The notes under the pieces are model-generated. The model ran no database searches. It was not told the DNA's origin and worked only from the letters and a program-made list of their open reading frames with translations. This document shows, one piece after another, positions 9,653 through 17,943 of a stretch of DNA of 35,458 nucleotides; positions within the stretch are counted from its first letter, which is position 1, and each line of letters opens with the position of its first letter. Source of the stretch: Isotricha intestinalis (lineage: Eukaryota > Ciliophora > Litostomatea > Vestibuliferida > Isotrichidae); NCBI GenBank assembly GCA_023807065.1, contig JAJJLU010003722.1:1-35458 (forward strand), read 5' to 3'. Made by a program: the position numbers and the translations under genes.

Positions 9653-10111
9653 TTAATTATCTTTATTATTATCTTTATCATTATCTTTATCTTTATCTTT
9701 ATTACCTTTATTATCTTTATTATCTTTATTTTCTTTTTCTTCTTTTTTAATTCCAGTTAATTCTTTAAATTTATTAATTCTTTCATTTAACATTTTTCTT
9801 AATTTTAATTCTCTTTTTGAAGGCATAACACTAAAATCTAAATCACTACAATAAAATAAATTCTTATAAAAATTATCATTTAATAAAATATCTTCAGTTT
9901 GTTTATCCACAGTATTATCAATTTCATAAATTAATTTTCCATCTTTAAACTTAAATTTAATTTTATCATTTACTAAACCCATTTGAATATATTTTCCATA
10001 TTTTAATCTTTGTCTATTAAAATATTGTTTATAATTCATTTTTTTTTTTGGTATTTTTGTTAAATCATATGTTGTTATATATTTCATTATATCATCATCA
10101 TTATTTTCCAT
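9653..10111 (-). CDS. Unknown small protein with acidic/basic repeat tail, 152 aa
   Basis: Not recognised. Residues 1-115 look globular: an N-terminal acidic start (MENNDDDIMKYITTYDL), then a compact segment with KFKFKDGKLIYEID and SDLDFSVMPSKRELKLRKML. The last 30 residues are a low-complexity run of Lys, Asp and Asn built from an imperfect TTATCT hexanucleotide repeat at the DNA level. No signal peptide or membrane segment. Divergent from the CENP-B-like gene, with only 97 bp between start codons. Ends in TAA. Confidence 0.75.
   Translation of the reverse strand: MENNDDDIMKYITTYDLTKIPKKKMNYKQYFNRQRLKYGKYIQMGLVNDKIKFKFKDGKLIYEIDNTVDKQTEDILLNDNFYKNLFYCSDLDFSVMPSKRELKLRKMLNERINKFKELTGIKKEEKENKDNKDNKGNKDKDKDNDKDNNKDN
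9657..9733. repeat. Imperfect TTATCT hexanucleotide repeat, coding
   Basis: A run of TTATCT/TTATTA-type hexamers reads on the minus strand as Asp-Asn-Lys and Asp-Lys units in the tail of the 152-residue protein. A shorter, similar tract at about 2408-2450 lies in the coiled-coil gene. Both look like slippage-generated low-complexity DNA. Confidence 0.8.
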
Positions 10112-10208
10112 TTAATTTTTTTATTTATATATTTTATTAAAATAAATATTGTAATTTTTACTTATTTAAAGTGAAAAATTTAAATTTAATTAACTTATAA
10201 AAATTCAA

Positions 10209-11039
10209 ATGTTTAATTATATTTATGAAGAAGAAGAATCTTTTTATTTAAAAGAAATTAAAGAAGAATATTCAATATATTCAAATGATAATAAAAATAA
10301 ATATGATGAATCAGAAAATTATTTTAAAATAAGTTCTTTTTCTCCTTTTTTTCCTTTAAATGTTCTTAATATTTCAAGTGAAAATTTGAGAAGAGAAAAT
10401 AAAATTTTTAATAAAAAAGAAAGAAATTCTATTTTTTATTTTGAAACTTTAGAAAATTCTAATAAAAATATATTTTCAACAGAAAAAAATATTAATTTCC
10501 AAATTTCAAGTAAAAAAAATTTTATTGGATTAAATAAAGAAAATGAAGAATTAGCTTTTCTTTTTAAATTAAAAAGAATAAAAAATAAAGAAAAATCAAT
10601 ATCTCAAATAAAACATTCTTCAATATCAGATTCTACTGAGTTTTCTTTGAATAAAAGAAAAAAGAAAAAAATATTTAAAATAAAAAAAGAAAAAATAAAA
10701 TATAATATATTATCAAAAGAAGAAAAGAAGAAAATATTAAAAGATTTAAAAAAAAATAATTCAATAAGAAATATATCATTAAAGTATAATGTTTCAATAA
10801 GAAATTTAACAAGATGGAAAAAAAAAGGAATTGAAAGAAAAAAAGGAAGTGGAAGAAAGTTTAAAGATCCTAAATTAGAAGAAAAAATGTTAAAATATTA
10901 TTTAGAAAATAAACATATTACTACTAAGGAATTTAGAGAAAAAGCAAAATTTTTTTCTTCTGATTCTTCTTTTAAAGCTTCAATAGGATGGTTAATGAGA
11001 ATTAAAAAAAAGTATAATTTAGTTTTTGAGAAATATTAA
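10209..11039 (+). CDS. CENP-B/pogo-like DNA-binding protein without a transposase domain
   Basis: A 276-residue basic protein. Residues about 168-206 form a first helix-turn-helix (SKEEKKKILKDLKK, then IRNISLKYNVSIRNLTRWKK), resembling the psq/CENP-B N-terminal type. Residues about 210-270 match the second, CENP-B/Tc5-type helix-turn-helix: a Gly/Arg-rich linker (KKGSGRKF), then PKLEEKMLKYYLENKHITTK, then the family signature FKASIGWLMRIKKKYNL (typical form: aS-GWl-rF-kr). In CENP-B and pogo/Tigger transposases this bipartite domain precedes a DDE nuclease; here the protein stops six residues after the signature and only 103 bp separate it from the next gene, so no DDE domain can follow. The N-terminal 160 residues are disordered, and a Lys-rich patch at 149-164 may be a nuclear localisation signal. 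Likely a domesticated DNA-binding factor; target unknown. Confidence 0.8.
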   Translation: MFNYIYEEEESFYLKEIKEEYSIYSNDNKNKYDESENYFKISSFSPFFPLNVLNISSENLRRENKIFNKKERNSIFYFETLENSNKNIFSTEKNINFQISSKKNFIGLNKENEELAFLFKLKRIKNKEKSISQIKHSSISDSTEFSLNKRKKKKIFKIKKEKIKYNILSKEEKKKILKDLKKNNSIRNISLKYNVSIRNLTRWKKKGIERKKGSGRKFKDPKLEEKMLKYYLENKHITTKEFREKAKFFSSDSSFKASIGWLMRIKKKYNLVFEKY

Positions 11040-11142
11040 CTTCTTTTATAAATTATTTTTTATGAATATTACTATTTTTAATAAATATATATTATTTTTT
11101 TATTGTTATTTAAAGAATTATATTAAATCTAATTGTAAAAGA

Positions 11143-11892
11143 TTATAATAAAAATTTGTTATTATTATTTAACCATGAAATAATATTATTTAAATAATTA
11201 CCTTCTAATACTTTTTCTACTTGATTTATATTATTATTATCATCTATATAATTCATAATTACCTTATTTTTACTTTTTGATTTTTCAAAAACTTCTTTTA
11301 ATACTTTTTCATTATCTTTATTAAAATTAATAATATACCAAGGTTTAACTAATAAACTTAAATTTAATATTTGTTGCTTTGATAAATTTTCTTTTTCTTT
11401 TGAAATAGTTACAAGAGCTTTAGAAAAATTAGTTAAATCTTTATTATGTAATAATAATTTTGGAGAAGTTGTTATTAAAGAATAATTTTTATCTTGAATT
11501 ATTTTATTTAAATATAAAGGAAAAATTTTATTTGTACCATATATATTAAAATATAATGAAAAGTGATTAACTATTTGATAAAAATTTTTTAATGGATGAT
11601 TTGATAAAAATATTATATTATTATTTAAATTTTTTATATTTTTTATAATATATTCTCCATCTTTATTTTTCCAATCTTTTTGAATATTTTTTATATTTTC
11701 ATTATTTGTTTTTTTATTTGAGTTTTCTTCTAAATTATTTTCTTCTTTATTTATAATATTTGGATGAAATATTTCCTCAAAGTTTTCTATTTGTGACAAA
11801 TCACCTGAAAAAATAACATTACGTAATAATTCATCTGTTATTGATGGAATAAAATCATCTAATAAATTGTGAAATGGATTTCCTAAAGACAT
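11143..11892 (-). CDS. Unknown protein, 249 aa
   Basis: Not recognised. It has an N-terminal conserved-looking head (MSLGNPFHNLLDDFIPSITD), a Glu/Asn/Lys-rich linker at about 60-85, then a segment at about 85-245 with alternating hydrophobic strands and helices (NNIIFLSNHPLKNFYQIVNH, YSLITTSPKLLLHNKDLTNF) that looks like an alpha/beta fold. There are almost no cysteines and no signal peptide or membrane segment. It converges tail to tail with the CENP-B-like gene and lies 142 bp downstream of the U-box gene on the same strand. Ends in TAA. Confidence 0.75.
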   Translation of the reverse strand: MSLGNPFHNLLDDFIPSITDELLRNVIFSGDLSQIENFEEIFHPNIINKEENNLEENSNKKTNNENIKNIQKDWKNKDGEYIIKNIKNLNNNIIFLSNHPLKNFYQIVNHFSLYFNIYGTNKIFPLYLNKIIQDKNYSLITTSPKLLLHNKDLTNFSKALVTISKEKENLSKQQILNLSLLVKPWYIINFNKDNEKVLKEVFEKSKSKNKVIMNYIDDNNNINQVEKVLEGNYLNNIISWLNNNNKFLL

Positions 11893-12034
11893 TTTTCAAT
11901 TCACTTATATTTTTATTTAATAATATATTTTTTTTACAGATAGAATCATTGAAAATATAATAAGAAATTTATTTAATTTAATTTTTCTTTTATAATTTCT
12001 TAATTAACTAAAACAAAATTTAGAAAAAATAATG

Positions 12035-13405
12035 TTAATTATTTTTACCAATAGATTCCCTATATTTTTCAATAATAATTTTTAATTGATAATTTGGGAA
12101 TATATCATTTTTAGTTAAATGCTCTTTTGTCATAGGATCATTTTGATGTGTTTCAATCCAATTTTCAATAGCACTTTTTTCATAAGAATGACCATATTTA
12201 GTTACAACAGGATTTTTCATTACATCTTGAGTTATTGGACATATAAAACAATCTAATATATTATTGAAATTAAGTTTTTCTTGTTTTTTATTCAAATGAA
12301 TTATATATCTTGTTTCATTTTTTATTATTATATTTAACATATATTTTATTTCAAATGATGTAAAAGGGAATAAAATAAAATTATATTCATTATAATTGTT
12401 TTTTTTATATGAAATAAAATTATTATTTAATCCTTTTTTTTCTAATATTAATAATATTGAATTATTATTCATTGGAACTGCATAATTATTTATAATATTC
12501 TTTGCGTAGTTTTCATTTGTTGTGAAATATAATATTTTATTTAAGTAAATTATTTTGTTATTATTATTATAATTTTCTAAAAGGACATTTAATTCATTAT
12601 TTGAAAATAAACAAGGACAAAAAACACAATCTTGATTAATATTTGAAATATCATTTATTATATATTGATTTGAAAAAGCTGTTTGAATGATTGCAATAAA
12701 AGTTTTATAAAGTTTTTCATTGGTTATTTCTTTAATAAAATTATTTTCTAATCTAATCGCTTCAACATAAAATTTAATTAAAACATTAATAGGAATTTGA
12801 GTAATTCCAAGAGTTTGAAAAAATAATGGTTCTATATTTTTATAAGAATAAGATTTCAAAAATAAATATTCATTTAATTGCTTAATATCAGAATCATTTA
12901 AATTATTTACATTAATTTCCTTAAATTCAAAACAATTATTTATTTGAAAAATAAATTCATCTTGATCAGAAATAGTTTTATAAATATTAACTTCTTTATT
13001 ATAAAAATCTAAAATTGAAACAATTGAAGTATGAACTTTACCATAATTATAAAATTCATTATCTAAATAATTTTTTCCATTATTTTTATTACGTTCATAC
13101 ATTAACTTTTTATCACTTGTAAAAATTATAATTTTAGGAATAATAAAAATATCATTTAAATTATTTTTTAATTTATCAATAAAATCAAAATAATACTTTC
13201 CTGATATTATTATATATGTAGATATAAATTTTAATTGTTTAATATAATTAAATGCTTCATTTATTTCAATAAAAAAGGCAAAATCATGATTATCAAAATC
13301 CATCATTTCTCTATACATTATATTTTCTTGACTATTTACATTTTTATCTATCCAAATTGTAATTGTTTTATATAAAAATCCTTTTTTTTTTTTTGAAGGC
13401 TCCAT
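12035..13405 (-). CDS. U-box protein with receiver-like and degenerate ADP-ribosyltransferase-like regions
   Basis: Three regions in 456 residues. (1) About 14-130, an alpha/beta region (TITIWIDKNVNSQEN, TYIIISGKYYFDFIDK, IPKIIIFTSDKK) like the receiver-like domain often found ahead of ART domains in protists. (2) About 285-372, an arginine-type ADP-ribosyltransferase-like fold: ILYFTTNENYAKNI corresponds to the usual S-F-S/T segment and NFILFPFTSFEI to the E-x-E-LF-P-F-S-F-E-V segment. The catalytic features look lost: the second acidic position of E-x-E reads Asn (NEYN), and no LYRG-type arginine motif precedes it. (3) About 384-452, a U-box (DCFICPITQDVMKNPVVTKYGHSYEKSAIENWI...DPMTKEHL), an E2-binding ubiquitin ligase domain. 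The U-box is firm; the other two are inferences from motif shape. Confidence 0.85.
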   Translation of the reverse strand: MEPSKKKKGFLYKTITIWIDKNVNSQENIMYREMMDFDNHDFAFFIEINEAFNYIKQLKFISTYIIISGKYYFDFIDKLKNNLNDIFIIPKIIIFTSDKKLMYERNKNNGKNYLDNEFYNYGKVHTSIVSILDFYNKEVNIYKTISDQDEFIFQINNCFEFKEINVNNLNDSDIKQLNEYLFLKSYSYKNIEPLFFQTLGITQIPINVLIKFYVEAIRLENNFIKEITNEKLYKTFIAIIQTAFSNQYIINDISNINQDCVFCPCLFSNNELNVLLENYNNNNKIIYLNKILYFTTNENYAKNIINNYAVPMNNNSILLILEKKGLNNNFISYKKNNYNEYNFILFPFTSFEIKYMLNIIIKNETRYIIHLNKKQEKLNFNNILDCFICPITQDVMKNPVVTKYGHSYEKSAIENWIETHQNDPMTKEHLTKNDIFPNYQLKIIIEKYRESIGKNN

Positions 13406-13669
13406 TTTAACTATTATTTTTATTTATAAAAAAATTTTAAAATATTGAATTTCTACATTTATTATTCAACATAAAATTTTGAAATAATATTTTGTTATAT
13501 ATCAATTTTATTTTTAGAATATTTTATTATAATGAATTTTTAGTTAAATTTATAATGAATAATTTACTATAAATATAATTTATGTAAAATATATAATTCA
13601 AACAAAATAATATTTTTTGAAAATTAAAACAATAAAAAAATAAAAATTCAATTAAATCGAACCGAAAAA

Positions 13670-14365
13670 ATGAAAAAAAATTTATTTCATAAATATGAAT
13701 ATGGAGCACATTTTCAATATAGAGATTTATATAAAGAACTATTGAATTTAATAACAAAATTTCCTTTAGAAAGAATAGGTTTAAATGGAATATTTTTTCA
13801 AAGAAATATAAATGAAAAACCAATTAATCTTCCTAAATTCAAAGAAATAAAGAAAAAAAATAAAAATAATGAAATAAATAATTCTTCAAAATTATTAAAT
13901 GTTACATTCCTTCAAAAAAATAATTTTAAGTTTTTTTCTGATTTTTTTCAAAAAAATAATTCTGAATTAAAAATATCTTTTCCATCATTACATTCTTATA
14001 ATAATAATAAAAATGAAAATATAAGTTTTGAAAATTTATCAATTTCTTTAAAAAAAAAAGTAAATAATAAATTATTAAATAAAAGTAAATCAACAGATTT
14101 AATTTTTAATAAAAATGAAAAAATAAAAATAAAAAATATGTCAAATAAAAATTTCAATTTTTTAAAGAATAAATCAAAATATTATCAAAAATTTTTTTAT
14201 AATGAAAAAGATTATTTAAAAAGATTAGAAAGAGCAAAAAGGAAAAAAAAAGAAAAAAAACAATCTTTATCAATTTCTAATATAAAAGAAAATGATTTTA
14301 AAAAATCAGTTTTGGAAAATTTTTTTCATAAATTGTTGTCGAAAAAAAAGGAAAAATTATATTAA
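13670..14365 (+). CDS. Unknown Lys/Asn-rich protein, 231 aa
   Basis: Function unknown. The N terminus carries KYEYGAHFQYRDLYKELLNL (residues 9-28), a pattern I associate with many otherwise unrelated ciliate proteins (GAHF-Y-dLY-L); this is memory of a pattern, not a search. The rest is very basic and Asn/Phe-rich, with a Lys-rich patch at about 190-202 (RLERAKRKKKEKKQ) that could be a nuclear localisation or nucleic-acid-binding stretch. It is divergent from the U-box gene, with 264 bp between start codons. Ends in TAA. Confidence 0.78.
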   Translation: MKKNLFHKYEYGAHFQYRDLYKELLNLITKFPLERIGLNGIFFQRNINEKPINLPKFKEIKKKNKNNEINNSSKLLNVTFLQKNNFKFFSDFFQKNNSELKISFPSLHSYNNNKNENISFENLSISLKKKVNNKLLNKSKSTDLIFNKNEKIKIKNMSNKNFNFLKNKSKYYQKFFYNEKDYLKRLERAKRKKKEKKQSLSISNIKENDFKKSVLENFFHKLLSKKKEKLY

Positions 14366-14776
14366 GGAAAAAATTTGTAAAAATGTTATTATTATGTGTT
14401 TTGTAAATTTATTTAAATTTATTATTTTAATAATAAAGTTTTATTATCATTAGGAGGTCTTTTGATATTGTTTTTTAGTTTATTTGTTTTTATTAGTATA
14501 ATATATTTAAAAAGAGATTTTTAAAAAGGAAATTTACCTTAAGTATTTTTATTTAATTTTTATTATATTTTTTTAAGTAAAAGTTATGAATTTGAATAAG
14601 AAAAATTCAAATAAAACAAATTATTACATAATTTCAATTAAAAATATTATTTGAAAATAAAACAAATTTAAAACCAAAATAAATAATTAAAAATAATTTA
14701 TTTAACAAAAAAAAATAATTTAAAAAAATAAGAAATAAATTGAAAAAAAATTATTAATTTCATTTAGATACAAAAA
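14366..14776. other. Gene-free stretch upstream of RACK1
   Basis: No supportable gene. Positions 14441-14524 encode a hydrophobic run in one frame (LLSLGGLLILFFSLFVFISI, then a short basic tail and TAA) but without an in-frame Met. A 43-nt GT...AG segment at 14396-14438 could join it to the ATG at 14383, giving a single-pass micropeptide, but that putative intron is longer than the two well-supported introns here and starts GTGTTT, so I do not call a gene. The remainder is A/T-rich leader sequence for RACK1. Confidence 0.5.
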
Positions 14777-15787
14777 ATGTCAAGTTCAAATGTATCCTTT
14801 ACATACATGGGTTTACTGGAAGGTCATAATGGATGGGTAACATCTATAGTTGTAGGTGAAAAACCAGATGGTTCCCCTCTCTTAATATCAGGATCACGTG
14901 ACAAGAATATAATAATATGGGATTTACATTTAAACGATCCTCAAAAAGTGGTAATAAAAGAAGCGGATGATGAAGAACCAGAAATAGTAGATATGAAAGT
15001 AGGAAAACCTTTAAAATCTCTTCATGGTCATAATCACTTCATATCTTCATTAGTATTATCCTCAGATTCTAAAAAATTAGTTTCTGCTTCATGGGATAAA
15101 ACTGCTCGTTTATGGGATCTTCCTACTTATTCAACACAAAGAATTTTCAAAGGACATAATAAGGATCTTTTAGCTGTTACTTTTTCACATGATGAAAGAT
15201 TAATTTTCACTGGTTCAATGGATAATACACTTAAATATTGGAATAATCAAGGAGAAGAAAAATGGAGTACTAATTTCAAGGGATGGATTTCTTGTATTCT
15301 TAATATTAAAAAAGGAAAAGAACATTATATGGCTGTTGGTTCATGGGATTCTTCAGTTACTATTTTTGGTTCTGAATATAATTCTCTTAGAAAAATTGAA
15401 GGAAATGATTATGCTGTTACTTCCATTTCTTGTGATGATGAAGGAGAATTTCTCTTTATTGCTTATAAAGATGGAACTGTTAAAGTTTGGAGCTTTGCCG
15501 GAGAAGACAATAATGATATTTGCAAACAAACTTTTGAAACTAATACTGATATTAATGTTGTCAATTTCCAAAGTGAATATTTTCAAGTATATGCTATTGG
15601 AACTTCTAGAGGTATTCAAGTCAGAAAAATTAAAAGAGAAGATAAAGGAAAAGAAGTCATTTATGAAAAAGACTTTAATGGAAGCCCGTGCTTAAGTATT
15701 GCCTATGATAAAACTAAGAAATATATGTTTGCTGGATTTGGAGATGGAACTATTAGAGTTTTTGAAGTAGGAAAAGGAGGTGAGTAA
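14777..15787 (+). CDS. RACK1-like WD40 protein of the 40S ribosome
   Basis: Seven-bladed WD40 propeller of 336 residues, close to the roughly 315 of animal and plant RACK1. It opens with the family signature (GLLEGHNGWVTSIV, then SGSRDKNIIIWDL) and continues with LHGHNHFISSLVLSSDSKKL, ASWDKTARLWDL, GHNKDLLAVTFSHDERLIFT and GSMDNTLKYWNNQGEEKW. An acidic insertion of about 20 residues after blade 1 (KEADDEEPEIVDMK) accounts for the extra length. RACK1 binds the head of the small ribosomal subunit and scaffolds signalling proteins. Codons are less AT-biased than in neighbours and the frame has no introns, as expected for a highly expressed gene. It ends GKGGE, then TAA. Confidence 0.95.
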   Translation: MSSSNVSFTYMGLLEGHNGWVTSIVVGEKPDGSPLLISGSRDKNIIIWDLHLNDPQKVVIKEADDEEPEIVDMKVGKPLKSLHGHNHFISSLVLSSDSKKLVSASWDKTARLWDLPTYSTQRIFKGHNKDLLAVTFSHDERLIFTGSMDNTLKYWNNQGEEKWSTNFKGWISCILNIKKGKEHYMAVGSWDSSVTIFGSEYNSLRKIEGNDYAVTSISCDDEGEFLFIAYKDGTVKVWSFAGEDNNDICKQTFETNTDINVVNFQSEYFQVYAIGTSRGIQVRKIKREDKGKEVIYEKDFNGSPCLSIAYDKTKKYMFAGFGDGTIRVFEVGKGGE

Positions 15788-16012
15788 AAATATTTTTTTT
15801 GCATTAAAACATTAATAAAATAAGATAAAAAGGAAAATTTGAATAGATATATTTAATAAGATTTTTTTATTTATTTATTTTTTGCTTTTTTCTTTTTTTA
15901 TTTTTATTATTTTAAAAGAGAAAAAGTAATTTATTTTAATTTAAATATTTAATGGGATTTTTAAATTGTATTATTATTATATATATTTTACCATCCAAAT
16001 AAAATAACTAAT

Positions 16013-16500
16013 TTAAATATCTTTCTCATCTTCATATCCAGGAATTGTACATGATAAAACTAGACTAAAAAGTACTTGAAGTAAACAAAATACAGTTCCT
16101 ATTATACATAAAACAAAATCAAAAATCATAGGGTAAACTTGGAAAAAAAAATAAAATAAATAAATTCCTAAAACTGGAATAGCAAATAAACAAGAATAAA
16201 CTAAATAAGCCTTAATTTCTGTTTTATTCCCCATTGATTCAATTCTTAATCTTATAATTTGAAGAATGGTATAAAAAAACAATCCTATGATTTCTGAAGC
16301 AAAACATTTTGGAGGATAAGGTAAAAGAGTCACTTTTATAACATATAAAAGAATTTCTATAAGAAAAAATAAAACTGAATAAATTCGGTCAAAAAAAAAT
16401 AATTTCTGAAGCCAAATTGAAGAATGAGAAACAGTAAAATCTAAATAAATGAATGAATTAAAAATTTACTTTTTCTTTCTAAATTAAAAGGATCATTCAT
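16013..16500 (-). CDS. TMEM216/TMEM80-like ciliary transition-zone membrane protein (two exons)
   Basis: Exon 1 is 16470-16500 (31 nt) and exon 2 is 16013-16440, separated by a 29-nt intron; together they give 152 residues. The spliced N terminus reads MNDPFNLERKNFTVSHSSIW and continues into LQKLFFFDRIYSVLFFLIEI. That reproduces the TMEM216/TMEM80 order: short N terminus, first membrane helix, the signature LLPYP after it (residues 49-53), then II-LRI--MGN--E, and two further helix regions. There are about four membrane segments in all. TMEM216 belongs to the MKS transition-zone complex that gates ciliary entry. Without splicing the frame lacks an ATG (it would need GTG at 16333), so the intron is well supported. 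The gene is divergent from the CAP gene, 83 bp between ATGs. Ends in TAA. Confidence 0.85.
16441..16469 (-). other. 29-nt spliceosomal intron
   Basis: Minus strand GTAAAT...TTTAG, phase 1, A/T only between its ends. Removing it restores the TMEM216 frame and a Met start; retaining it introduces a stop (TAG at its 3' end). Confidence 0.8.
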
Positions 16501-16583
16501 TTTTTAAATTTTATTAAATTCCTAAATAAAAAATAAAATAAATTACAATAAATAAGAAAAAAAATAAAAAAATCCTTATAAAA

Positions 16584-17741
16584 ATGGAAGGAAAAGTGAT
16601 CAAAATGACTGTTCCGAATGTTCCTTTAGTTCGTGAGAAACCAGATGAGGAAATAGTAACAGGAGAGATTGGAGGAGGGGACGAAGAAATAAAAGAAGAG
16701 GAACCAGCAAAATTAAGAGGAGGAAATTTTAGAAGTAGAATAAAAAGAAATCAACCTTTTTCAATGAATACTTCAAGTGGAACTCAAAAGAGTGAAACAA
16801 CAACAACAAAACCTGATGGTTCAATCGTTAGAACTATAGTTGAAATAACTGGTAATCAAAAGAAAACCACTACAATAACTACTAAAGGGAATTCTACAAG
16901 TACTAATACTAAAATAGAAACTGTTGGAAGTAGTGGAAACAAAGGAAGTAGTAATAATGCTTATTCTAATTGGGGTTTTGGAGGAAATGATGATTTTAAT
17001 AAAATGTGGAATGATCAAATTAATCAAATGAATAAAAATTTTTCTAATTATGGTGGAAATGGTCAATGGTCATATGAATGGAGTTCAAATGACAATAATA
17101 ATGGAGGTAAAAGAAATGTTAATCAATGGGGATATGAATGGGGTGATAACACCAATAATAATAATAATAAAAAAAATGATGATTGGGGCTATGATTGGAG
17201 TGATAATATTAATAATAATAATAAGAAGAATGATAATTGGGGTTATGATTGGGGAGATGATAATCAGGCAAGTACTAAAAAAACAGAAATTATTTCAGGA
17301 AATGATTTCCAACAAAGTGCATTAGATACACATAATAAATATCGCCAAAAACATCATGTAAGTAATTTAGTATTAAGTAAAGATTTATGTAACATTGCTC
17401 AAAAATATGCAGAAACTTTAGCAAGAACTGGTAATTTTGCACATTCAGGTGATTCTTACAATGGAAATCCAATGGGAGAAAATTTATTTGCTTGTTATGG
17501 TATGAAGATTACTGGAAAAATGATGACAGATGATTGGTATAATGAAATTCAACAATATAATTTTAATAGACCTGGATTCAGCAGTGGAACTGGACACTTC
17601 ACTCAAGTTGTTTGGAAAGGAAGTAAACAAGTTGGTTTTGGATATGCCCAAGCTAGAGATGGATATTATTATGGAGTTGCTAATTATTATCCTGCAGGAA
17701 ATTATATGAATGAATTCCAAACTAATGTTTTAAAACCTTAA
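16584..17741 (+). CDS. Intracellular CAP/SCP (GAPR-1 type) protein with Trp/Gly repeats
   Basis: CAP-superfamily protein of 385 residues. The CAP domain is at about 242-385: HNKYRQKH, LAQ-like IAQKYAETLA, FAHSG (His287), GENLF (Glu299), WYNEIQQY (Glu321), PGFSSGTGHFTQVVW (His338), and GVANYYPAGN. The four CAP-cavity residues are therefore kept. It most resembles GAPR-1/GLIPR2: no signal peptide, and none of the cysteines of secreted CRISP/PR-1 proteins. GAPR-1 proteins associate with Golgi membranes and lipids. Ahead of it lie an acidic N terminus, a Thr-rich segment (70-110) and, at about 161-225, four degenerate WGYDWGDN-type repeats with Asn/Lys spacers. The repeats are the unusual part and suggest a disordered, self-associating linker. 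The exact function is unknown. Confidence 0.92.
   Translation: MEGKVIKMTVPNVPLVREKPDEEIVTGEIGGGDEEIKEEEPAKLRGGNFRSRIKRNQPFSMNTSSGTQKSETTTTKPDGSIVRTIVEITGNQKKTTTITTKGNSTSTNTKIETVGSSGNKGSSNNAYSNWGFGGNDDFNKMWNDQINQMNKNFSNYGGNGQWSYEWSSNDNNNGGKRNVNQWGYEWGDNTNNNNNKKNDDWGYDWSDNINNNNKKNDNWGYDWGDDNQASTKKTEIISGNDFQQSALDTHNKYRQKHHVSNLVLSKDLCNIAQKYAETLARTGNFAHSGDSYNGNPMGENLFACYGMKITGKMMTDDWYNEIQQYNFNRPGFSSGTGHFTQVVWKGSKQVGFGYAQARDGYYYGVANYYPAGNYMNEFQTNVLKP
17050..17265 (+). repeat. Degenerate Trp/Gly/Asp tandem repeats, coding
   Basis: Four copies inside the CAP gene encode QWSYEWSSN, QWGYEWGDN, DWGYDWSDN and NWGYDWGDD, separated by Asn/Lys spacers of variable length. The third and fourth copies are the most alike and repeat at about 54 bp. 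Confidence 0.85.
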
Positions 17742-17943
17742 AATTTTTTATTAATTTAATAATTTTTTTTTGTTTAAACATGTTTTTTTGGGTTTCTTTT
17801 AAATAATTGTATTTAAAATGTTTTTTCGCTTTTTTTGTATTTATAATAATATATCAATAAAGATTTCAGATTTGAATATCTAATAATTTCTCAACATTAG
17901 AAAGAGATTCATAATTTGGAAATTAATTTTATTTAAATAAAAA

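Noticed and set aside
14383..14524. Spliced single-pass membrane micropeptide
   Set aside because: It needs a 43-nt intron with a GTGTTT donor, unlike the two supported introns; hydrophobic frames arise easily in T-rich DNA.
16013..16333. A 106-residue gene starting at GTG (16333)
   Set aside because: Eukaryotic genes rarely start at GTG, and splicing a 29-nt intron supplies an ATG and the missing first helix.
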